Assembly (NCBI RefSeq): GCF_014647375.1
Contig: NZ_BMPB01000011.1
Span: 1 to 64,000 of the forward strand
From: Parabacteroides faecis
Lineage (GTDB): Bacteria > Bacteroidota > Bacteroidia > Bacteroidales > Tannerellaceae
DNA length: 64,000 nt
Direction: 5' to 3'
Below the pieces are notes generated by a model. That model made no database searches and was not told the DNA's origin. It saw nothing but the letters and a program-made list of their open reading frames with translations. Each line of letters starts with the position of its first letter. The stretch's first letter is position 1. Below, piece after piece: positions 29,198 to 38,280 of this stretch. The position numbers and the translations under genes are program-made.

Positions 29198-30495
29198 TTT
29201 TTTGCGAGTTCGTTTAATAAATGGCTATAAAGTTTACGTAAATAACTACCGGAGTTTTCCATGGCACTGGTGTTATGCCATAGAAGAGTCAGTTCTCCAC
29301 CTACGTTTTTTACTTGTTCAATAAGATTCAGGCTATATGCCTGTGCCTCTTCATAACTTAATCCCATATATTTTTTTTCTTCTAAAGAACAATCCATGAT
29401 AGTGAGCGGATGCTGTAAAATGGAAGAGAGACGCCGGGTAACCGGATTTATCCAGCGTACCGGATAACTGGTGCCTAACCTGAATCCGGCCACATCTGCA
29501 TACCCCATTGTAAAATCATCCGTTATACCGGCAGCTTCCAAATGTGTCATGTCTTCCGGTTCACGGCTGGAAAGAAAATGGTGGCGGTTCAGACGGATAC
29601 TTTTGCCCGTATTCTCTTCAAGTATTGTCTTTTCTTTTTTTATCAGAGAAGGAGATTTACCGGCTTGATAACTACTGTGCAGGCCGATTTTCATATCATT
29701 GGACAAGACAGACTCTATCAGTTGAGATATATCTTTACTGTGCAGGCTATAATGGGGTTTATCTTGTTTGCATTTGCCCCCGCTGCGGATGAAAAGAATC
29801 GCCTGGCAGATCTCTTTGCCTGTTTGTTCCCGTAATAAATTATTTTGCTCGAATATCCACGGGAATGTGTAATACGGATCATTTTCCACGGGACCCAACT
29901 TCCCTTGTATGGATGAAATAAGCCCTCTTTTATCCCGTATCGAACGGATAAGTCCTTTCCATGTGCGGTAAAGAGTGGGAGCGTCCAGGTCGTGTGTCAA
30001 CCAGATATGTTGTATCTCTTTCTTTACTTCCGGTAGGCAGAGCCCGTATTGCTGCAACCATTTGCGTAAGAGCAGACGATATTCATCCACGATCGGGCGG
30101 TGTAGAAATCCTGCCCGGTAGGGTAGAGACATCTTTCCTGGAAAACGTCCGTGTTCATCTCTTATATTGCGTTGTATAATTTCCTCATAACGGGTTATAA
30201 GAAAGTAGGTGCTGGCAATAATGTCTGCATGAATGACCAGTGTGCCGCCTACTTGTTCGACAAGGGGAGAACCGAATAGGAGAGGAGTACCTTCGATCTC
30301 CTGTAACGGCAATTCCGGAAGAGAAGAAGTCGTCCCGTATGTATGGTTGGTGAAAAAGCCGGACGGTATGATTACGATACTGTAACGTTCAAAATGTTTG
30401 CTGTTATTCGTATATCCGATAGCAGCTACAATTTCTTCGGAAATATCTTCTCCGAGAAGGAAACGTATTATGTAATGTATAGCATGATTGTTCAT
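29194..30495 (-). CDS. Polysaccharide deacetylase-like protein (DUF7033 N-terminus)
   Basis: About 433 aa. The N-terminal ~130 residues match what is now called DUF7033. The rest looks like a NodB-type deacetylase: IWLTHDLDAP (Asp metal site), MKIGLHSSYQAG and the C-terminal LTLLWHNTSA. It probably removes acetyl groups from an extracellular or lipid-linked glycan. The ATG at 30495 is preferred over 30519: it forms an ATGA overlap with the upstream stop, as elsewhere in this operon. Confidence 0.75.
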   Translation of the reverse strand: MNNHAIHYIIRFLLGEDISEEIVAAIGYTNNSKHFERYSIVIIPSGFFTNHTYGTTSSLPELPLQEIEGTPLLFGSPLVEQVGGTLVIHADIIASTYFLITRYEEIIQRNIRDEHGRFPGKMSLPYRAGFLHRPIVDEYRLLLRKWLQQYGLCLPEVKKEIQHIWLTHDLDAPTLYRTWKGLIRSIRDKRGLISSIQGKLGPVENDPYYTFPWIFEQNNLLREQTGKEICQAILFIRSGGKCKQDKPHYSLHSKDISQLIESVLSNDMKIGLHSSYQAGKSPSLIKKEKTILEENTGKSIRLNRHHFLSSREPEDMTHLEAAGITDDFTMGYADVAGFRLGTSYPVRWINPVTRRLSSILQHPLTIMDCSLEEKKYMGLSYEEAQAYSLNLIEQVKNVGGELTLLWHNTSAMENSGSYLRKLYSHLLNELAKK

Positions 30496-31478
30496 ATCCG
30501 TTCTTTTATCTTTAGCCAAACTCTATATAATAAACTGAGATTTCCTTTGGTTATTGTAAAGAAAGGGGTTTGAATTGCTCCGAATTCACGAAAGAAGCGT
30601 TCTACTCCGGGGATCATCGAACCTTCGAAGTCGAACAATACCGTGTGACGAGAAGTATAACGGATACAATCCCAAAGAAGCAGGCTATGTGCTCCGGAAG
30701 CTCTTAAGGCCGGATCGCCACCTCCTGCCAGGTAATAAGCGGAACTTTCCTGCCAGGCAATGAAAGCTACTGCATGCAAATTCCCTTTATCGTCATACGC
30801 TCCCCATAAATCACCCTGGTTCCGTTGGCGGCAGGCTGAGATGAGTCGTATCAGGGTATCCTTTTTTTTAGGAGGAGAGAGGTGCTGGCGTTCGAAAGTC
30901 AATGATTGTATCTTTAGAAAATCATCTACGGATATTCCTTTCCGGGTTGTGATGAGAAACTTCTCTTTTGCTTTTGTTATGTTCCGCCGGATATTGGGAC
31001 TCATATTTTCCCAAAGAAGGTTTTCATCCTGTATATTATTCAACAGGTAAGTATACCGTGTCGTTTGTTTATATCCCTCCCAGTAAAAAGGCAACCAATC
31101 TGTTATTCTGTAATTGAAGTTTTGCAGGAAATGGGGATACGCCTTTAGGATGTCGATAAATTCTTTGCATATCGCCTGGCGTTGTCCCAATGTCCGGGTA
31201 TATTTGGCATCTTTGGGTTCCGGAGTAAACCAGGGGCCCATTGTTTGCGTATAAACAGGCATCGATACGACTCCCTCATGGGGAATGTAAAGAGGCATGG
31301 CGGCACGTATCTTCCCTTTCTCTTCTGCCAGCAAGACATCCCATTTTGTTTCGCCACAAGCTGCATTCAACCACCAGTCCCGTGAAAAAAGCGGCAGGCT
31401 GCTTTCATTACTGCACAGGAGGCGATATTTGTCTTTGTTTGTCATGATAGGAAGATAATTAAATAAAGACTGTGTCAA
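30492..31478 (-). CDS. FemAB/GNAT-fold acyltransferase-like protein
   Basis: 328 aa with the Acetyltransf_6/BioF2 fold. Indicative residues are NIRRNITKAKEKFLITTRKG, HAVAFIAWQESSAYYLAGGG and a final FDFEGSMIPGVERFFREFGA. FemAB-like proteins transfer amino acids or acyl groups to glycans, peptides or lipids. In cell-surface polysaccharide clusters they usually modify a sugar amine. First gene of the operon; an alternative start is the ATG at 31445. The region upstream is the CGCAGA array. Confidence 0.75.
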   Translation of the reverse strand: MTQSLFNYLPIMTNKDKYRLLCSNESSLPLFSRDWWLNAACGETKWDVLLAEEKGKIRAAMPLYIPHEGVVSMPVYTQTMGPWFTPEPKDAKYTRTLGQRQAICKEFIDILKAYPHFLQNFNYRITDWLPFYWEGYKQTTRYTYLLNNIQDENLLWENMSPNIRRNITKAKEKFLITTRKGISVDDFLKIQSLTFERQHLSPPKKKDTLIRLISACRQRNQGDLWGAYDDKGNLHAVAFIAWQESSAYYLAGGGDPALRASGAHSLLLWDCIRYTSRHTVLFDFEGSMIPGVERFFREFGAIQTPFFTITKGNLSLLYRVWLKIKERI

Positions 31479-31495
31479 AAGTTGATATTAGGGAA

Positions 31496-31610
31496 CGCAG
31501 AATACGCAGACGAAGCGCAGAATCTCGCAGACTTGTTAAAAAAATAAATCTGCGAAAGTCTGCGTTTTCTGCGTAATCTGCGTCCGGTAATAGCTTTCTG
31601 ATAATCTGCG
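31496..31610. repeat. Array of CGCAGA hexamers in inverted halves
   Basis: Four CGCAGA copies at 31496, 31505, 31516 and 31526, then five copies of the complement TCTGCG at 31549, 31559, 31568, 31577 and 31605. Spacing is 9-11 bp (about one helical turn) except the last. The two halves can fold into a long imperfect stem. It fills the gap between the recA stop and the FemAB-like gene. Confidence 0.85.
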
Positions 31611-31614
31611 TAGC

Positions 31615-32623
31615 TTATCCTTTCAGTGCTTCAAATATCAATCCGGATAACTCTTCAGCCAGTTCAGGATTATCATTGACGCATTGTTTTGCAGCATCGC
31701 GTCCCTGTCCCAGTTTTGTATCGTTGTAACTGTACCACGAACCACTCTTCTTGATGATGTTCAGATCTGCTCCCAGGTCGATGATCTCTCCGGCCTTGGA
31801 AATACCTTCGCCAAACATGATATCGAATTCAGCTTTACGGAAAGGAGGTGCCACTTTATTCTTCACCACTTTCACGCGAACCTGATTACCTTTCACTTCG
31901 TCGCCATCCTTCAATGTTCCGATCTTACGGATATCCAGACGTACGGAAGCATAGAACTTCAGTGCAAACGCCGATCTTATCACGCAACTGGTTGATAAAG
32001 ACACAAGTCGTGTTTGTCTTATTGATTGCACCGGTCAGTTTACGCAGTGCCTGTGACATTAAACGAGCCTGCAATCCCATCTTGCTGTCGCCCATATCGC
32101 CTTCGATTTCTGCTTTCGGTGTCAATGCCGCAACAGAGTCGATAACGATAATATCTACGGCAGACGAACGGATCAGCTGTTCGGCAATTTCCAAAGCCTG
32201 TTCGCCGTTGTCCGGCTGCGAGATCCATAAGTTTTCCACATCGACACCCAGTTTTTCAGCATAGAAACGGTCGAATGCATGCTCTGCATCGATAAATGCT
32301 GCGATACCACCCGCTTTTTGTGCTTCGGCAATTGCGTGGATTGCCAGGGTTGTCTTACCGGAAGATTCCGGTCCGTATATTTCGATAACGCGTCCTTTCG
32401 GATAACCGCCGACGCCTAAAGCGGCGTTCAGTGCGATGGAACCGGTCGGAACCACTTCGATTGCTTCTATACTTTCGTCACCCAACTTCATGATAGAACC
32501 TTTTCCGTAGTTCTTCTCAATCTTGTCCATTGCAGCGCGCAATGCTTTTAACTTGTCGGCATTCACAGCCGGTTTACCTTCCGGGGTTTTTCCCTCTTCG
32601 AATAAATTGTCTTCTTTTGCCAT
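31615..32623 (-). pseudogene. recA: recA, interrupted by an apparent 35-nt deletion
   Basis: RecA drives homologous recombination and SOS induction. The 5' frame (ATG at 32623) encodes residues 1-219 normally, with Walker A GPESSGKT at 84-91, then 13 off-frame residues and a stop. The 3' frame resumes at [12 protein letters not shown] and runs to the normal ...IFEALKG end at 31615. Between V219 and A the expected 12 codons (MFGNPETTTGGN, loop L2) are reduced to one T, at ~31966. Restoring 12 codons gives 347 aa, the normal length. Without L2 and the C-terminal domain the product should not bind single-stranded DNA. It may be a real mutation or an assembly error. Last of the CANSDH-bcp-recA operon. 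Confidence 0.93.
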
Positions 32624-32628
32624 CCCTT

Positions 32629-33087
32629 TTATGAATTAAGGATTTGATTAGCATGGTCTTTCGTCTTCACCTCTTTCGGACCGATTATCTTTTCGATGAC
32701 ACCGTCTTCGTTGATAATAAAGGTGGTACGGAGAGTCCCCATGTATGAACGTCCGTACAGTTTTTTTTCTGCCCATACGCCAAAGGCTTGTTGCAGGGCT
32801 GTGTCCGTATCAGCAATCAGGTTGAAAGGCAGATTCTGTTTCGCAATAAATCCCTGATGGGATTTTGCACTGTCTTTACTTACCCCGACCACTTCATAAC
32901 CGGCTGCCTGTAGTTCCTGGTAACCGTCACGCAGGCTGCAGGCCTCTGCCGTACAACCGCTGGTGTTATCTTTCGGGTAAAAGTAAAGAGCTAACTTCTT
33001 TCCTTTGAAATCGCTGAGTTTTATTTCATTTCCGTTCTGATCAATCCCCAGTACTTCGGGGGCTTTGTCTCCTACTTGTAATGCCAT
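32629..33087 (-). CDS. bcp: Thioredoxin-dependent peroxiredoxin (Bcp/PrxQ)
   Basis: 152 aa. The peroxidatic site is in [15 protein letters not shown], with a second Cys five residues on (a CxxxxC Bcp/PrxQ disulfide). The thioredoxin-like start is [25 protein letters not shown]. It reduces peroxides at the cost of thioredoxin. It sits 5 bp before recA and 1 bp after the upstream dehydrogenase, so all three are one transcript. Confidence 0.95.
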   Translation of the reverse strand: MALQVGDKAPEVLGIDQNGNEIKLSDFKGKKLALYFYPKDNTSGCTAEACSLRDGYQELQAAGYEVVGVSKDSAKSHQGFIAKQNLPFNLIADTDTALQQAFGVWAEKKLYGRSYMGTLRTTFIINEDGVIEKIIGPKEVKTKDHANQILNS

Positions 33088-33088
33088 A

Positions 33089-34282
33089 TTATAATTCCAG
33101 ATCTACATTAAACATTTCGTGCCAGGGTAAGCCCTGCTCGTTCAGTTCCTTCATGAACGGATCGGGGTTAAATTCTTCCACGTTCCATACACCCGGCTTT
33201 TTCCATATTCCCTGCATAAAGAGTTTGGCGCCGATCATGGCGGGAACGCCTGTCGTATAACTTACACCCTGGGCACCTGTCTCTTTGTAGGCTGCTTCGT
33301 GGCTGCAGTTGTTGTAGACATAGTAGGTCTGTTCTTTTCCATCCTTGATACCACGGATACGGCAACCGATCGAAGTCTCACCCGTATAGTTTTCACCCAG
33401 ATCGCCCGGGTTAGGCAGTACAGCTTTCAGGAACTGGATCGGGACGATCTCCTGTCCATTGTACATGATCGGGTCGATGCGTGACATGCCGATATTCTGT
33501 ATTACACGTAAATGAGTCAGATATTCCTGTCCGAACGTCATCCAGAAACGGGCGCGTTTGAGGGTCGGGAAGTTCTTTGTCAGACTCTCCAGTTCTTCGT
33601 GATACATCAGGTATGATTCGCGCGGACCTACATTCGGATAGTTCAGCGGCTTGTGTACCGACAGCGGATCTGTATCTTTCCATTCTCCGTCTTCAAAATA
33701 TTTACCACGCTGGGTAATTTCACGAATGTTGATTTCCGGATTGAAGTTCGTAGCGAATGCTTTGTGATGATCGCCTGCGTTGCAGTCGACGATGTCCAGA
33801 TACTGGATTTCGTCGAAATGATGTTTCGCTGCATAAGCTGTATATACCCCTGTTACGCCCGGATCGAATCCGCATCCCAGAATCGCTGTCAGCCCTGCTT
33901 TTTCAAAACGGTCTTTATAGGCCCATTGCCAGCTATATTCATATTTCGCTTCGTCCAGCGGTTCGTAGTTGGCGGTGTCGAGGTAGCTGACACCGTAAGC
34001 CAGACAGGCGTCCATGATGGAGAGGTCCTGATAAGGTAAAGCCAGGTTGACAACCAACTCAGGCTTGAAGTCATTAAATAATGCAACGAGCTCGTCCACG
34101 TTGTCCGCATTGACCTGTGCTGTCTTCACCTTCACGTTCTTGATATCGGCAGCAATCTGGTCGCACTTGCTTTTCGTGCGGCTGGCTACCATGATATCGG
34201 TAAAAACATCAGCGTTCATCGCGATCTTTTTAACAGCAACGGTACTTACGCCCCCTGCACCAATAACTAATACTCTTCCCAT
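33089..34282 (-). CDS. Carboxynorspermidine dehydrogenase (saccharopine dehydrogenase fold)
   Basis: 397 aa. The N-terminal Rossmann NAD(P) site is VLVIGAGGVSTVAVKKIA. The lineage-specific ILGCGFDPGVTGVYTAYAAKH and DIVDCNAGDHHKAFATNFNPEINIRE match carboxynorspermidine synthases of the alternative spermidine pathway in Bacteroidetes. It reductively joins aspartate semialdehyde to a diamine. It starts the operon with bcp and recA; the -7 box is at 34339-34346. Confidence 0.92.
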   Translation of the reverse strand: MGRVLVIGAGGVSTVAVKKIAMNADVFTDIMVASRTKSKCDQIAADIKNVKVKTAQVNADNVDELVALFNDFKPELVVNLALPYQDLSIMDACLAYGVSYLDTANYEPLDEAKYEYSWQWAYKDRFEKAGLTAILGCGFDPGVTGVYTAYAAKHHFDEIQYLDIVDCNAGDHHKAFATNFNPEINIREITQRGKYFEDGEWKDTDPLSVHKPLNYPNVGPRESYLMYHEELESLTKNFPTLKRARFWMTFGQEYLTHLRVIQNIGMSRIDPIMYNGQEIVPIQFLKAVLPNPGDLGENYTGETSIGCRIRGIKDGKEQTYYVYNNCSHEAAYKETGAQGVSYTTGVPAMIGAKLFMQGIWKKPGVWNVEEFNPDPFMKELNEQGLPWHEMFNVDLEL

Positions 34283-34338
34283 TTACAAATAGAATTAATC
34301 TTGTTAATATACAGTTTACAAGGTTTTAAACCAAAGGA

Positions 34339-34346
34339 CAAATATA
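34339..34346 (-). promoter_or_regulatory. -7 element for the CANSDH-bcp-recA operon
   Basis: The minus strand reads TATATTTG (TAnnTTTG); a TTTG at 34369-34372 on the same strand could be the -33 with a 22-nt spacer. Predicted leader ~50 nt. Confidence 0.55.
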
Positions 34347-34404
34347 CGATTTATCTTTGGAAAAAAATCAAACAGTTGCCTAAAAACAATCAACCTGCTA
34401 ATAG

Positions 34405-34506
34405 CCTGTTCTCTCCGTATCGGCAAGGGGAGAACAGGTCATGGGTTTTGAAAATAGAAGTAGGGACTTTTGATGATGAAATAAGGGACTTTTGAAAACA
34501 AAAGTC
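34405..34506. repeat. Hairpin plus 22-bp phased TTTTGA array
   Basis: A hairpin (CCTGTTCTC 34405-34413, GAGAACAGG 34430-34438) is followed by three TTTTGA copies at 34446, 34468 and 34490 in ATGGGTTTTGA / AGGGACTTTTGA contexts, spaced exactly 22 bp. An inverted copy CAAAAGTC at 34499-34506 closes a hairpin with the third unit. This has the layout of the array at 5566 but a different sequence. The 699-bp gap 34283-34981 also holds the hairpin at 34752-34784 and the promoter at 34841-34870. Confidence 0.7.
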
Positions 34507-34751
34507 ATAAGCTTTAAGTACGAAAGGGGGAGTTGGGTGATAAAAAAAAATAAAAAAATCAGATGTCTTATATATCTTTATATATAGTTCTTTCTATATT
34601 AAAGAGGAAATTTCTAACCTTCTTACAAAGTAATTTCATGATGTCGTTTAATGTGTTTATTCTTAGTCGTTTAGGCAGAAGGGTTTGGTTTCATTTTCAA
34701 TTTCACTGAATCGAATGAATTTGTGGAGGTTAGTAATGTAAACGTTTCCTG

Positions 34752-34784
34752 AAGATGCAGCGTTTGTAGACCAAACGGCATCTT
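34752..34784. other. Isolated stem-loop in the long intergenic region
   Basis: AAGATGC and GTTTG pair with CAAAC and GCATCTT around the loop TAGAC. There is no T run, so it is not a classical terminator. It lies ~79 bases upstream of the promoter for the secreted protein. Confidence 0.45.
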
Positions 34785-34840
34785 ACCTAATGAGAACCCA
34801 ATGTTAGGATAAATATTAAAGTTAAAGTATATATAAATGC

Positions 34841-34870
34841 TTGGTTCTTATTGGGAACGCGTTATATTTG
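34841..34870 (+). promoter_or_regulatory. Promoter of the secreted Ser/Gly-rich gene
   Basis: TTG at 34841-34843 and TATATTTG at 34863-34870 with a 19-nt spacer. The leader would be ~104 nt, unusually long for this window. Confidence 0.55.
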
Positions 34871-34981
34871 TATATAGAATGCGAGATTTTTAGAGTTATT
34901 AAGAGTGCGCATTTAAACCCTGGCGATGGAAACAGAGTCTAAACAGTAGAATAAATATATTAATGTAGAGGAGAAACGAAT

Positions 34982-36361
34982 ATGAAACCCATGAAATTAA
35001 CATCTTTAGTGGTGATGCTTCTGGTCGGCTTCAGTGCCGCAGCCCAGGAGGAGTTCTTTGATGATGTGTATTTCTCTTCAAGTAAAGAAAAAAAGAAAGA
35101 AAAGACAGAAGAGAAGGTTATACAATCCAAAAAAGAAGATGCAAAGGATTCTTCATCTGCAATCGTATTGGCTTCGGCATCGGATTCACAACCGACGCTC
35201 GTTAAAGATAGGGATGTGGATGAATACAATAGACGATATACATCTGTCGACGTTGAGGAACCTTATAACGAGGATCTGGATGATGAGGACGGTACTTATA
35301 TCGAAGAGTTACCGGATAACAATCAGAAGGTAACGAAGAAATCGGAACGTCGTTCGGATACCGAATATACCGAACGTATCGTACGTTATCATTCTCCGAG
35401 TAAGATCACGATTGCCGGTGCAGACCAGGTGGATCTGTATCTGAGCGACGGTTATTACAGCTATGGTTATGATACGGATTACTCCGACGGTAATACGAAT
35501 GTAAATGTAAATATCAACATGGGTAATAGCTGGGGAGGCTGGTATGGCTGGAACTCTCCGTGGTATTATAACTGGTATGATCCGTGGTATAGTTATAGCC
35601 CCTGGTGGACTTACTCATCCTGGTATGGCCCTCGTTGGGGATTCGGCTGGGGCTGGGGTGGCTTCTATGCAGGTTGGAGCAGTCCTTGGTACGGCGGTTA
35701 TTGGGGCGGTGGTTATTACGGCGGCGGCTACTATGGTGGCGGCTATTGGGGACACCATCACCATCATAATTACTATAATCCCTATAGTTATAGGTCATCC
35801 GGACGTTCGACGTCAAGCCGTTATACTTCAGGAAGAAGCTCTTCAAGCAGGTATAATAATAATGGGGTAAGCAGTAACCGGTATTCATCTAACAGAAATT
35901 CGTCGACTCGCGCGACATCATTGAGAAGCGAAAGTAATCGTTCGTCCAGTGCCAGAAGTTCTGATCGTTATTCAACGCGTTCCTCTTCTTCGTCTTCAGT
36001 AAGAGGGGAATCAACGACAAGAAGTAGTAGTTTGCGTTCTAGCGGAGGTACTTCTTCCGGTCGTGTACAGTCGGATGCAACCGTACGTACCCGTCCAAGT
36101 ACAACTACCCGCAGAAGTGAATACAGCGGTTCAAGCACTCGTTCTTCATCAGGATCTTACTCAGCTCCTGCCAGAAGTAGCAGTAGTTCTTCCCGCTCAA
36201 GTTACAGCACTTCTCCTTCCAGAAGCCAGAGTACCTATTCTGCTCCTGCCAGAAGTAGCAGCAGCAGTAGCCGTAGTTCCGGATTCAGTAGCGGAGGTAG
36301 CAGTAGCAGCCGTTCAAGCGGTGGCGGAGGAGGCGGTGGCCGTTCTGGTGGTCGCAGATAA
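34982..36361 (+). CDS. Secreted low-complexity protein, Gly/Trp/Tyr- and Ser/Arg-rich
   Basis: 459 aa, family not recognised. A signal peptide (LVVMLLVGFSAAAQ) is followed by an acidic Lys/Glu-rich region to about residue 140 and a conserved-looking block TYTERIVRYHSPSKITIAGAD-like near 135-155. Residues ~180-262 are a Gly/Trp/Tyr tract with five successive His at ~257-261. The remaining ~190 residues are almost only Ser, Arg, Gly and Thr. It is probably disordered and exported to the periplasm or surface. A structural, adhesive or metal-binding role is possible. A weak stem (AAGGGC/GCCCTT at ~36387-36411) follows. Confidence 0.7.
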   Translation: MKPMKLTSLVVMLLVGFSAAAQEEFFDDVYFSSSKEKKKEKTEEKVIQSKKEDAKDSSSAIVLASASDSQPTLVKDRDVDEYNRRYTSVDVEEPYNEDLDDEDGTYIEELPDNNQKVTKKSERRSDTEYTERIVRYHSPSKITIAGADQVDLYLSDGYYSYGYDTDYSDGNTNVNVNINMGNSWGGWYGWNSPWYYNWYDPWYSYSPWWTYSSWYGPRWGFGWGWGGFYAGWSSPWYGGYWGGGYYGGGYYGGGYWGHHHHHNYYNPYSYRSSGRSTSSRYTSGRSSSSRYNNNGVSSNRYSSNRNSSTRATSLRSESNRSSSARSSDRYSTRSSSSSSVRGESTTRSSSLRSSGGTSSGRVQSDATVRTRPSTTTRRSEYSGSSTRSSSGSYSAPARSSSSSSRSSYSTSPSRSQSTYSAPARSSSSSSRSSGFSSGGSSSSRSSGGGGGGGRSGGRR

Positions 36362-36443
36362 TAGAAAAAGAGAATTGGTATAATGTAAGGGCTGGTATTT
36401 ACTTGCCCTTATATATTTTAATGTATAAGAAATAACAGAAACG

Positions 36444-38078
36444 ATGAAAAGAATAACGTGCTTATTTATATCGGCGTTTTTTTTAGCCGGAGGTATTGCA
36501 TATGCACAAGGTGAGATGGATGCGTACAAAATGTCACGAAATGAATTGAACGGGACGGCCCGTTACTTGGGAATGAGTGGTGCTTTTGGTGCATTAGGTG
36601 GGGATATATCGTCTATGTCTACCAATCCTGCCGGATTGGGGATATATCGTAGTTCTGAAGTTGTTACTACGATAAGTCTATCGTCTGCGAAAACGAATTC
36701 CGATTGGAACGGCACAAGCGTAGATAAAAGTAAGACAAGGTTTAACTTTGACAATATTGCTTATGTCGGTTACTTTCCGACAGGAAATGATGAAGGAATT
36801 GTCGGTTGGAATATCGGACTTTCTTATAACCGGGTAAAGGATTTTAACCGTTCTTACCGGATGAATGGTGCCCAGGCTTATTCAGTCGCTGATTATGTGG
36901 CTGATTTATTGTATGGCACAGATAAAAATGATCTTAGATATGGTGATAAAAATTATGATCCTTATTTTGACAGCAGTATCTCATGGCTGGGAATTTTAGG
37001 TTTTGACGCCGGTTTCGTAGATAATTATGCTGGAAACAATAAGGAATACCATTCTGCATTCGGGCATGAAAAAGATGGAGAATGGCTTAATTATAGTCCT
37101 CAGAACGTTAATCTGCTAGTGAATGAAAAAGGTTCAATAGGGCAATATAACATTTCTTTTGCAACCAATATCTCCGATCGCTTTTTCTTGGGAGCAACGG
37201 TTGCGATAACAGATTTGGATTATACTCTTAGTACGGAATATACGGAAGACTTTACTCAAAACAGCCAGTTACGGTTGGATAATGGATTGTCTACTGATGG
37301 TACGGGCTATGCATTCAATATTGGGGCGATCGTTCGTCCGGTAGATTTTCTGCGTGTGGGTGTGGCATATAATTCTCCGACATGGTATAAAATGACGGAT
37401 TATTTTCACGGAACAGCTGGGACAACCATTAATAATCAAGACTGGAATACACAAAATACGCCTGATTATCAGTCTGGTGATTATCGTCTTCGTACTCCGG
37501 ATCGTTGGATCTTTAGTATTGCTGGTGTCGGACAGAATTTCCTGATTAGTGCCGATTATGAATTGACGAATTACAAGAGGATGGTGTTGAATGACGTGGA
37601 TGGTTATGAGTTACGCACTACTGAAGATGTTAAAAAAGATTTTGGAATGTCCGGAACTTTGAAGGTCGGCGCTGAATATAAGATTACTCCCCAGTTTTCT
37701 GTTCGTGCCGGTACCTTATGGAAAACATCTCCGATGAAGCAGCATGTAAAAGATGGAATTCCGCCGAAGAATGAGAAGGGGGAATTTGAAGTCGATGCTA
37801 TAGGTATCGTGGGTACTATTCCTAGCTATACAGTTGATAAAGGTACAAATTCCTATTCTGTTGGTCTGGGATATCGTTTTACTCCAAATTTCTATATGGA
37901 TTTGGCTTGCGTTTATCGTGTATATAAAGAAGACGGGTATGCTTTTCCCAGTACATATCAGGCAGGAATAAGTGATATTGATAAGTTGCTGGATGAGGGT
38001 ATTGTCGTTAAATCCGATCCCGCCTCATTAAAGACTAAAACAACACAGGTCGCTTTAACTTTGGGTTATAAGTTCTAA
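36444..38078 (+). CDS. OmpP1/FadL-family outer-membrane transporter
   Basis: 544 aa with signal peptide (AFFLAGGIAYAQ). The mature N-terminus has ARYLGMSGAFGALGGDISSMSTNPAGLGIYRSS, the OmpP1/FadL hallmark (hatch NPA box), followed by alternating beta-strand pattern and a terminal strand VALTLGYKF with C-terminal Phe for barrel insertion. Probably carries hydrophobic substrates through the outer membrane. Followed by a strong terminator. Confidence 0.92.
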   Translation: MKRITCLFISAFFLAGGIAYAQGEMDAYKMSRNELNGTARYLGMSGAFGALGGDISSMSTNPAGLGIYRSSEVVTTISLSSAKTNSDWNGTSVDKSKTRFNFDNIAYVGYFPTGNDEGIVGWNIGLSYNRVKDFNRSYRMNGAQAYSVADYVADLLYGTDKNDLRYGDKNYDPYFDSSISWLGILGFDAGFVDNYAGNNKEYHSAFGHEKDGEWLNYSPQNVNLLVNEKGSIGQYNISFATNISDRFFLGATVAITDLDYTLSTEYTEDFTQNSQLRLDNGLSTDGTGYAFNIGAIVRPVDFLRVGVAYNSPTWYKMTDYFHGTAGTTINNQDWNTQNTPDYQSGDYRLRTPDRWIFSIAGVGQNFLISADYELTNYKRMVLNDVDGYELRTTEDVKKDFGMSGTLKVGAEYKITPQFSVRAGTLWKTSPMKQHVKDGIPPKNEKGEFEVDAIGIVGTIPSYTVDKGTNSYSVGLGYRFTPNFYMDLACVYRVYKEDGYAFPSTYQAGISDIDKLLDEGIVVKSDPASLKTKTTQVALTLGYKF

Positions 38079-38096
38079 ATATATAGTTTGTTAGCA

Positions 38097-38142
38097 AATG
38101 TCCCCTGTTTGTACATAAAATGTACAGGCAGGGGACATTTTT
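38097..38142 (+). terminator. Terminator after the FadL-like gene
   Basis: AATGTCCCCTG ... CAGGGGACATT with inner GTACA/TGTAC pairs and a T5 run. Confidence 0.85.
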
Positions 38143-38280
38143 GTATAAAAATAACAGAAATATTTGTCTGTTTAAAATACTTTTTGTTCTTTTGTTTTCG
38201 AAAACAAAATTGTCTAACATTTAAAACCTCGTTGCCTATAGCATAAACATTACTCAAAGAAACTATAAAACATAGAAGTA

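Noticed and set aside
31615-32031. Separate 138-aa gene in the recA region
   Set aside because: Its first 22 residues are an out-of-frame reading and the rest is the RecA C-terminus, so both frames belong to one disrupted recA.
34301-34495. 64-aa plus-strand open frame upstream of the phased array
   Set aside because: No conserved features; it runs through the CANSDH promoter and the TTTTGA array. A TAnnTTTG-like sequence at 34352-34359 is inside it, but that is likely chance.
34752-34784. Riboswitch or tRNA-like RNA in the 699-bp gap
   Set aside because: Only one short stem-loop was seen; no known riboswitch core or tRNA arms were recognised.
35544-35870. Second open frame inside the Gly/Trp/Tyr tract
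   Set aside because: It is a shadow of repeated codons of the real gene in another frame.
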